From assembly GCA_964502145.1 (NCBI GenBank), contig CAZCVI010000002.1, positions 237,554-301,553 of the forward strand: a stretch of DNA of 64,000 bases, read 5' to 3'. The notes under the pieces were generated by a model. It did no database searches. It was not told where the DNA came from and saw only the letters and a list, made by a program, of their open reading frames with translations. This document shows positions 58,772-64,000 of this stretch, piece by piece (positions within the stretch are counted from its first letter, which is position 1; every line of letters starts with the position of its first letter). This DNA comes from CAZCVI01 sp964502145 (GTDB taxonomy: Bacteria; Acidobacteriota; Aminicenantia; UBA2199). A program made the translations under genes and the position numbers.

Positions 58772-58833
58772 GTTTCCTTACTCCTCCAGGTTAATTTCCG
58801 GTGGATTCCTGCAACCCAGAATAGGGGACACAC

Positions 58834-59454
58834 TCAGGAATCTGCCGCTGTTTCTTTGTCTTTATAACTGTAAATATGCTTGATAATCTCATGGGCACTT
58901 TCATCAATGGATTTATTGTTCCAGATTTCAATAATCTTCACATCGCTATCTATCACCGTCTCTTGATATAATTCCTCCATGCGTTTGATATCGTTCTGCT
59001 GCATGGTATTCCATTCATAGGGCAATTCCCGCTTTCCCAGTTCCTTTAAATCCACCCTGATCCAAAAAATCAAATCATATGACTTGATCCAGAACCGGTA
59101 CATAGTCTCCAAAATAGTATTTTTCTCCCGTAAATAGGGTGCCATCTCAATATTTTTGATATCTCTCATATCCCTGATAAAACTATTCCAATAAACCCAA
59201 TAATCAAGGACCGATTGATCACAGAGCAGGAAATCCATCATAGCCATCCCCCTGATGTTTTCCTCGTTAATCTGGGAGGAGAAGCAGAAGAACTGGCTGA
59301 CAAAACTGCTCTTTTGACTTTCATCAAAAGGATTCTTATCATTTGCTTCATCGCAGTATTCCACTTTGTATTTGAGAGACAATATCTTTTTAACCTCGTT
59401 CAACAGCGCTGTTTTGCCACTACCACTAAAACCAGAGAATGAAATTTTGATCAT
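58834..59454 (-). CDS. P-loop NTPase / nucleotide-kinase-like protein (206 aa)
   Basis: It begins MIKISFSGFSGSGKTALL, with a Walker A motif (GFSGSGKT, residues 8-15). Later parts include the acidic LLCDQSVLDYWVYW, comparable to the DRS/ER-x-x-x-D region of deoxynucleoside and thymidylate kinases, and LIFWIRVDLKELGKRELPYEW, comparable to a substrate or lid region. Placement 62 bp upstream of the thyX-like gene on the same strand suggests a link to dTMP supply, but it could be a general AAA_28-type ATP-binding protein. It is cytoplasmic, with no signal peptide. The start codon lies in a divergent intergenic region shared with lptD. Confidence 0.65.
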   Translation of the reverse strand: MIKISFSGFSGSGKTALLNEVKKILSLKYKVEYCDEANDKNPFDESQKSSFVSQFFCFSSQINEENIRGMAMMDFLLCDQSVLDYWVYWNSFIRDMRDIKNIEMAPYLREKNTILETMYRFWIKSYDLIFWIRVDLKELGKRELPYEWNTMQQNDIKRMEELYQETVIDSDVKIIEIWNNKSIDESAHEIIKHIYSYKDKETAADS

Positions 59455-59555
59455 GGGGGAATTGTAATCAAATATTCTCTAGATGTCAAATCAAAAAAAT
59501 GGAATTTTTTTTATTTTTCTTCAAAACCATTTGTCCATAGTTGTTTCAAGCTTTT

Positions 59556-59585
59556 TTGATTTTTTAATTCCAAGAAAAATATAGA
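59556..59585 (+). promoter_or_regulatory. Possible promoter of lptD
   Basis: TTGATT at 59556-59561, 18-base spacer, TATAGA at 59580-59585, in the divergent gap between the P-loop gene and lptD. Only a moderate match. Confidence 0.35.
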
Positions 59586-59611
59586 TAGTACTTGATTTAT
59601 ACCTGCAATAT

Positions 59612-61855
59612 ATGATAAATTCTATCCGAACGAATATGAAACATAGAATAACCATTATAATAGTAATCGTAGTTGTCGTGCTGTCCGTGCAAGCGTTCCT
59701 TAACGCCCAAACCACCAAGAGCGCTTCCATCCTTAATGCTGATCTTCAAGATATGGTCGGCGACAGCCTGATCGCCTCTGGCAATGTGGAAATCACCTGG
59801 GATGAGTATAAAATATATGCCGACTACATGGAATATAATCAAAAAACCAATGTGGTCATCGCCCAGGGGCGGGTCACCATGGCGTCCAATAACACTGTGA
59901 TCAGTGGTGAACGCTTGGAGTTTAACCTGAAGGAACGCACCGGTTTTCTTTTCGACACCTATGGCCAGATGTCGCCCACGGTTCGCTATAAAACCAATAA
60001 GCTAACCCAGGTTAATAATGAGACCCTGACCTTCGATAAAATCGATTTCACCACCTGTACCCAGTGTGTGCCCCGGTGGAAGATTTCCTGTCGCAAAGGA
60101 CGGCTCAAGAAAGAGAAATACATCGTCATGAAAGATGCCGTGATCAAAATCAAAAATATCCCGGTATTTTATCTTCCTTATATCAAATATCCCCTTAATG
60201 CCAATGGTCGAGCCACCGGATTTTTATTTCCAGGCATCGGACGTTCTACCCTGCGGGGTTTTTTCTTGTTGAATTCCTTCTTTTGGGCCATTAAACCCAA
60301 TGTTGATTTGACTCTCAGCTTCGATTATTACAGCAAGGCCGGAATAGGGGCTTCCCCGGAGTTACGTTACCTCTTCAAAAACATGGATGGTAATATCAAA
60401 TTTTACTATTTCAAATACAAGTCCGACATCGTGTTGGACGCAGATGCAACCGCTCCCAAAGATTCTTTTTATAGTCGCAATAAAACCGATTATTTCCTAA
60501 AAGCCACCCACAACCAGTATATTCGATTTTTAAATACCCGCATCGTGGTGGACGTAGATCGACAGAGTGGTTCTAATTTTAAGCGCTTATTCAGCAATGA
60601 TTTTTATGCCGAGTTGCGCCGCACCGCCAAGTCTTCCGTCTCCCTCAGTTCCTCCCTGAACAACTTCAAGTTGTCCGTGATGGCCTCCCAATTCGACACC
60701 TATTACACCTACGATAACAGCTCCACCACGTTGAAGTATACCCCTCGCGTCAATTTTAATTGGAATCAGCAAAAAATATGGAAATTACCCGGTTATTTCT
60801 CATTGGAAATCGCCTATTCTGCGGTCCAGCGTCAGACAACCGGTGCAAGTCTGGATGAAGAGGAAGGACTTTTTAATTCTGATTCCCTCAAACGGTTTAG
60901 CATCAACCCTTCCTACAGTTTAAGCCTTTTTCAGTCCTCATGGGCCATGGGTAAACTCACCTTTGATTCCAAGCAAAGTTATTATGACCGCACCTACGAT
61001 CCAGTGGCCAAAAAATCCGTGGACGAACCAATTCATGTGCAGTATCATACCGCCAATTTCGAATTGAAGGGCCCGGTTTTTGCCAAGATTTACGAGTTTA
61101 AAAACAGCAAGCTCAAGCATTTATTCGAGCCCGGCATCACCATGCGTTATGTGACCAAGGTAGATGACCAGGATATGGCCCGGTTGCTGAAATTGGACAG
61201 AATCGACTATCCTTCCTATTCTTACATCGGTTTTTCTTTAAAGAATACACTGTTATCTAAAAATAAAAAAGACAAATCCGCTCAGGAGGTTTTTTCTCAT
61301 ACCATATCCCAGGATTATTATTTCGATCCAGCACTGGGCAATTTCAATCGGAAAATTAACAATATTTACCCCGAATTTTCCGAATTATCCAACACCCTGC
61401 GATTCCGGCCTTTCAGTAATTTTTCAGTGGATGCATCTCTTAATTTAAACCATTATATGAAAGCCGAAACTTTGCTCGACCATTTTAGCCGCATTAATTT
61501 CAGCATCGCCTATACCAATCCCAAAAGTCCCGTATATGGCAATTTTAACTTTTCCCGCTATATCTACCCGTATGCTGCTGAAGGATACATATTGAACCGC
61601 GATACCATCGGTGGCAGCCTCCATTTTGACCCCACCCGCTTCCCCGTCAAATTCGATGCCATCGTCAACTATGACATCACCGCCAAAGAGTTCCGTAATG
61701 CCAACTTCAAACTCACCTTTGATTACCAGTGCCTGCGTTTTAATTCCGAACTCCGCTTATTAAAATTCGGCACCAAGGTAGATACCCAGTTCAACTTTGG
61801 TGTCTCTCTCGGTAACATGGGCATGGTCAAAGATTTCCTTGGTATTGACAAGTAA
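59612..61855 (+). CDS. lptD: LptD-like LPS assembly outer-membrane protein (747 aa)
   Basis: LptD inserts lipopolysaccharide into the outer leaflet of the outer membrane. A signal segment (hydrophobic IIIVIVVVVLSV, cleavage near NAQ) is followed by an LptA/OstA-type domain at about 38-140 (ASGNVEITWDEYKIYADYMEYN, VIAQGRVTM). The Cys-containing FTTCTQCVPRWKISC near 150-165 is common in this family. Then come PVFYLPYIKYPLN and a long beta-barrel with alternating aromatic residues up to the end. An alternative start is ATG 59636 (MKHRITII); neither start has a strong ribosome site. Its presence supports an LPS-bearing diderm. The sugar-nucleotide and glycosyltransferase genes downstream fit a surface-glycan context. 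Confidence 0.88.
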   Translation: MINSIRTNMKHRITIIIVIVVVVLSVQAFLNAQTTKSASILNADLQDMVGDSLIASGNVEITWDEYKIYADYMEYNQKTNVVIAQGRVTMASNNTVISGERLEFNLKERTGFLFDTYGQMSPTVRYKTNKLTQVNNETLTFDKIDFTTCTQCVPRWKISCRKGRLKKEKYIVMKDAVIKIKNIPVFYLPYIKYPLNANGRATGFLFPGIGRSTLRGFFLLNSFFWAIKPNVDLTLSFDYYSKAGIGASPELRYLFKNMDGNIKFYYFKYKSDIVLDADATAPKDSFYSRNKTDYFLKATHNQYIRFLNTRIVVDVDRQSGSNFKRLFSNDFYAELRRTAKSSVSLSSSLNNFKLSVMASQFDTYYTYDNSSTTLKYTPRVNFNWNQQKIWKLPGYFSLEIAYSAVQRQTTGASLDEEEGLFNSDSLKRFSINPSYSLSLFQSSWAMGKLTFDSKQSYYDRTYDPVAKKSVDEPIHVQYHTANFELKGPVFAKIYEFKNSKLKHLFEPGITMRYVTKVDDQDMARLLKLDRIDYPSYSYIGFSLKNTLLSKNKKDKSAQEVFSHTISQDYYFDPALGNFNRKINNIYPEFSELSNTLRFRPFSNFSVDASLNLNHYMKAETLLDHFSRINFSIAYTNPKSPVYGNFNFSRYIYPYAAEGYILNRDTIGGSLHFDPTRFPVKFDAIVNYDITAKEFRNANFKLTFDYQCLRFNSELRLLKFGTKVDTQFNFGVSLGNMGMVKDFLGIDK

Positions 61856-61884
61856 AGAAAAGCAGAGAAAATCAAAGAAAAGTA

Positions 61885-62844
61885 ATGAGTAGCGATTTGA
61901 GCAAAAAAGTTTTGATTACTGGCTGTTCCGGGTTTTTGGCTGCCCATCTGATGGATGCGTTACTAAAAGAAAAGCATCCCATCATTTCCGGTATTACCGA
62001 AGTCCCAAATTATCAATCCCCGCGCATGACCGTTTATCATGTCGACCTCAGTCAGCGTGATAAAGTATTCGATGCCATCAAAACCATTCGTCCAGATATG
62101 GTATTTCATCTGGCCGCCATTGCCAATGTCGGGTTTTCTTGGGCGCACCAGGAGTTGACCTACCAGGTCAATTTTATCGGCACTTCAAATTTACTCGAAG
62201 CCCTTTATGAGTTCTCGCCAACATGCCGAATCCTGTTGATGAGTTCCGCCGAGTTATACGGCAATGCCAAGTTAACCCCTTATAATGAAAGTGATCCCAT
62301 TGCGCCCCCCATGAACCCCTATGCCCTGTCCAAATTGGCCATGGAGATGTTAGGTGATCTATATGCCAAAGCTATGAAAATGGATATAATCAAAATACGG
62401 GCCTTTAATTTTACCGGTCCAGCCCAGGATCGCAAGTTTATGGCTTCCGATTTTTCCTCGCAAATCGCGGAAATCGAGAAAGGCCTGCGCGAACCCGTTA
62501 TTCGAACTGGCAACCTCTCCGCAGTCCGTGATATCTCCGATGTGCGCGACATTGCCCGTTACTTAACCGTGATTGCCAATAAAGGCCAATCCTGTAGCGT
62601 GTACAATTTATGTTCCGGGTTTAGCTATGCCATCCAGCAGATTCTGGATATGCTGCTCTCCTTTTCAACCCAAAAAATCGCGATTACCGTGGATAGTGAT
62701 AAAATCAGACCCTCAGATGTGCCCGTGTTATCCGGGGATAATACTCTTATCCAACGTACCTTCCAATTAGAGCCAGAGTACCAGATACAGCAGACCTTAT
62801 TGGATTTATTGAATTATTGGCGCGAACAATTGGGACACCATTGA
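61885..62844 (+). CDS. NAD(P)-dependent sugar epimerase/dehydratase, GMD/RMD-like SDR (319 aa)
   Basis: Extended short-chain dehydrogenase that modifies a nucleotide sugar. The Rossmann motif GCSGFLAAHL is at residues 13-22. FHLAAIANVGFSW, NFIGTSNLLEAL, the catalytic Ser in MSSAELYG, and the Tyr-x-x-x-Lys pair in NPYALSK follow. FNFTGPAQDRKF and RDISDVRDIARY complete the family pattern. The FNFTGP-type wording is closest to GDP-mannose 4,6-dehydratase and GDP-6-deoxy-lyxo-hexulose reductase, so a GDP-deoxyhexose step is a reasonable guess; the exact reaction is not decided by sequence reading. It ends 7 bp before a glycosyltransferase gene, so the two are probably one transcript, and starts 29 bp after lptD. 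Confidence 0.85.
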   Translation: MSSDLSKKVLITGCSGFLAAHLMDALLKEKHPIISGITEVPNYQSPRMTVYHVDLSQRDKVFDAIKTIRPDMVFHLAAIANVGFSWAHQELTYQVNFIGTSNLLEALYEFSPTCRILLMSSAELYGNAKLTPYNESDPIAPPMNPYALSKLAMEMLGDLYAKAMKMDIIKIRAFNFTGPAQDRKFMASDFSSQIAEIEKGLREPVIRTGNLSAVRDISDVRDIARYLTVIANKGQSCSVYNLCSGFSYAIQQILDMLLSFSTQKIAITVDSDKIRPSDVPVLSGDNTLIQRTFQLEPEYQIQQTLLDLLNYWREQLGHH

Positions 62845-62851
62845 GAGGTTC

Positions 62852-63952
62852 ATGCGCATTCATCTGGTAACCGATGGATTCACTCTGGGCGGTGGCATAG
62901 AGCATATTTTCCAGATCGCGCACGGCATGCCCGATATTCAATTCGCTGTTTTCGGTCAAACCGGACCTGCTATAGAAAAATTCACAGCACTGGATAATGT
63001 AGAAATCCACGACAAAGGATTTACTCCTGTCCAGGTGATGGCTTCCCATCCTGACCTCGTTCATATCCATCATTTAAAACCATTGGTATCCTTTTATAAA
63101 AAACCCTTCAAAACCTATCCAGTGCCCGTGATTTATACCGCGCATGGGTTGCATATTCACAAGTATGAATTTTCCCCCGGTTTTTCCGCCCAGATGAAAT
63201 ACTTTTTGCGGTTCCATTTGGAGAAGAACATATTCCCCAAGGTCACAAAAATTATAGCCGTATCCCGCGAGGATGTCCGGTTCTTGGAGGACAAGTATTT
63301 TTTAAGCAATGTTCGTTATATTACCAATGGCATCGACTTCAACCGGGTCATAGCTGGAATAGGGGAGTCCAAGGTCAAATTACGTCAACGGTTAGGTTTG
63401 CCCGTGTTAGCCTTTTTATTTGTGACCGTCGCCCGATTTGATTTTCAAAAGGGTTATGATATTCTGATCCGTGCCCTTTCCCAAATGAAACATACCCTTT
63501 CCACTGTCAAATGCATCCCGCATTTTATTTTCGTCGGTGATGGTTCCCAACTGGAAGAGATGAAACAATTAAGCGCGAAACTGTCCGTTTCCCAATTCAT
63601 TACCTTCCTCGGAGCGCGAACCGATGTGTATGATATTTTGCGGGCCAGTGATGTATGTCTCTTGCCGTCGCGTTGGGAAGGATTACCTATTGTGCTCATT
63701 GAAGCCGGTTTATTAAAAATTCCAGTGTTGGCTTCCGCCACCTATGGCAACCGCGAGATAGTTGGCGATCATAACGGGATACTTTTCCCCAATGGCGATT
63801 TGGCCGCGTTGGAGCAGTCCATCCAAGATATTTTAGCCAGCCACGTCAATCTCAGCCAGTTCGCCGAAAACATGTTCAACCAAGTTCAAGCCGAGTACAG
63901 CCTGGATAAAATGCTGACTCAACTTCGAGATATCTATCACTCTTTAAACTGA
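62852..63952 (+). CDS. GT4-family glycosyltransferase (366 aa)
   Basis: GT-B fold transferase that moves a sugar from a nucleotide donor to a growing glycan on the cytoplasmic face. Seen: the N-terminal HLVTDGFTLGGGIEHIF, with its glycine-rich acceptor/donor loop; YTAHGLHIHKYEF; IIAVSREDVRF; ITNGID; VARFDFQKGYDILIRAL; and the donor-binding SRWEGLPIVLIEAGL, with the E-x7-E type motif of GT4 enzymes. The stop is at 63950-63952. It follows the sugar epimerase gene by 7 bp, so the two probably act in one polysaccharide or O-antigen pathway that continues past the window. Donor and acceptor are not readable. Confidence 0.88.
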   Translation: MRIHLVTDGFTLGGGIEHIFQIAHGMPDIQFAVFGQTGPAIEKFTALDNVEIHDKGFTPVQVMASHPDLVHIHHLKPLVSFYKKPFKTYPVPVIYTAHGLHIHKYEFSPGFSAQMKYFLRFHLEKNIFPKVTKIIAVSREDVRFLEDKYFLSNVRYITNGIDFNRVIAGIGESKVKLRQRLGLPVLAFLFVTVARFDFQKGYDILIRALSQMKHTLSTVKCIPHFIFVGDGSQLEEMKQLSAKLSVSQFITFLGARTDVYDILRASDVCLLPSRWEGLPIVLIEAGLLKIPVLASATYGNREIVGDHNGILFPNGDLAALEQSIQDILASHVNLSQFAENMFNQVQAEYSLDKMLTQLRDIYHSLN

Positions 63953-64000
63953 TCTTCCAGGATGAGTTATAGGTGTATAAGCTTACATGATGCCAATTTT

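Noticed and set aside
1..64000. tRNA or rRNA genes
   Set aside because: I saw no cloverleaf with a TTC-A-A type T-loop and no ribosomal RNA sequence in the intergenic regions, though I could not run a dedicated search.

Overview
The window is from a diderm bacterium: it encodes an LptD-type outer-membrane LPS assembly protein, a TonB-dependent receptor and several lipoproteins. Base composition is moderate. The mix of very large NRPS genes, ThyX, glycine C-acetyltransferase homologues and the wording of the condensation-domain motifs (EYYPLSSAQKRLY) reminds me most of Candidatus Aminicenantes or a relative near Acidobacteriota. That placement is inference from memory, not a search result.

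Positions 1-41300 (about two thirds of the window) hold two non-ribosomal peptide assembly lines on the + strand. Line I is the truncated end of one synthetase (1-1758), a 2141-aa synthetase (1777-8202) and a 4058-aa synthetase ending in a thioesterase (8221-20397). Its proteins are split between a C domain and the next A domain, and the two junctions are near copies of each other. Line II is one 6725-aa hybrid (21123-41300): KS (no AT)-KR-ACP, five C-A-T modules, TE. Hand-read specificity codes give Pro for its first A domain and Val for its second; one A domain of line I also reads as Val. The other codes match nothing I can name. No epimerisation domain, acyltransferase, phosphopantetheinyl transferase or exporter is visible. 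A circularly permuted ATP-grasp-like gene follows line II (41453-42835).

Positions 42836-49092 hold accessory and cell-envelope genes: a DUF1963/YwqG-like protein, a BNR-repeat lipoprotein, a small unidentified helical protein, a peptidase S41 gene broken by a one-base frameshift, and a second lipoprotein with a consensus sigma-70 promoter.

Positions 49840-53123 are an apparent operon of an acetyl-CoA synthetase-like ligase, a stand-alone acyl carrier protein and a divergent glycine C-acetyltransferase paralogue. A TonB-dependent receptor and a more typical kbl gene follow. Then come a long, apparently two-domain ThyX with a P-loop kinase-like gene (minus strand), lptD, an NAD-dependent sugar epimerase/dehydratase and a GT4 glycosyltransferase. 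The last two are probably surface-polysaccharide genes continuing beyond the window.

The most unusual signal is a set of short-period repeats. There are two 21-bp tandem arrays of unrelated sequence (20503-20894 and 49126-49314). Three dispersed palindromes are built from GGAC words spaced 9 bp apart (20957-21047, 42906-42976, 53229-53300). In-frame 9-bp repeats also sit inside adenylation domains, one with the same GTCC-every-9-bp design as the palindromes. These repeats, and the duplicated C|A junctions, suggest a genome in which short repeats remodel both intergenic DNA and NRPS genes.
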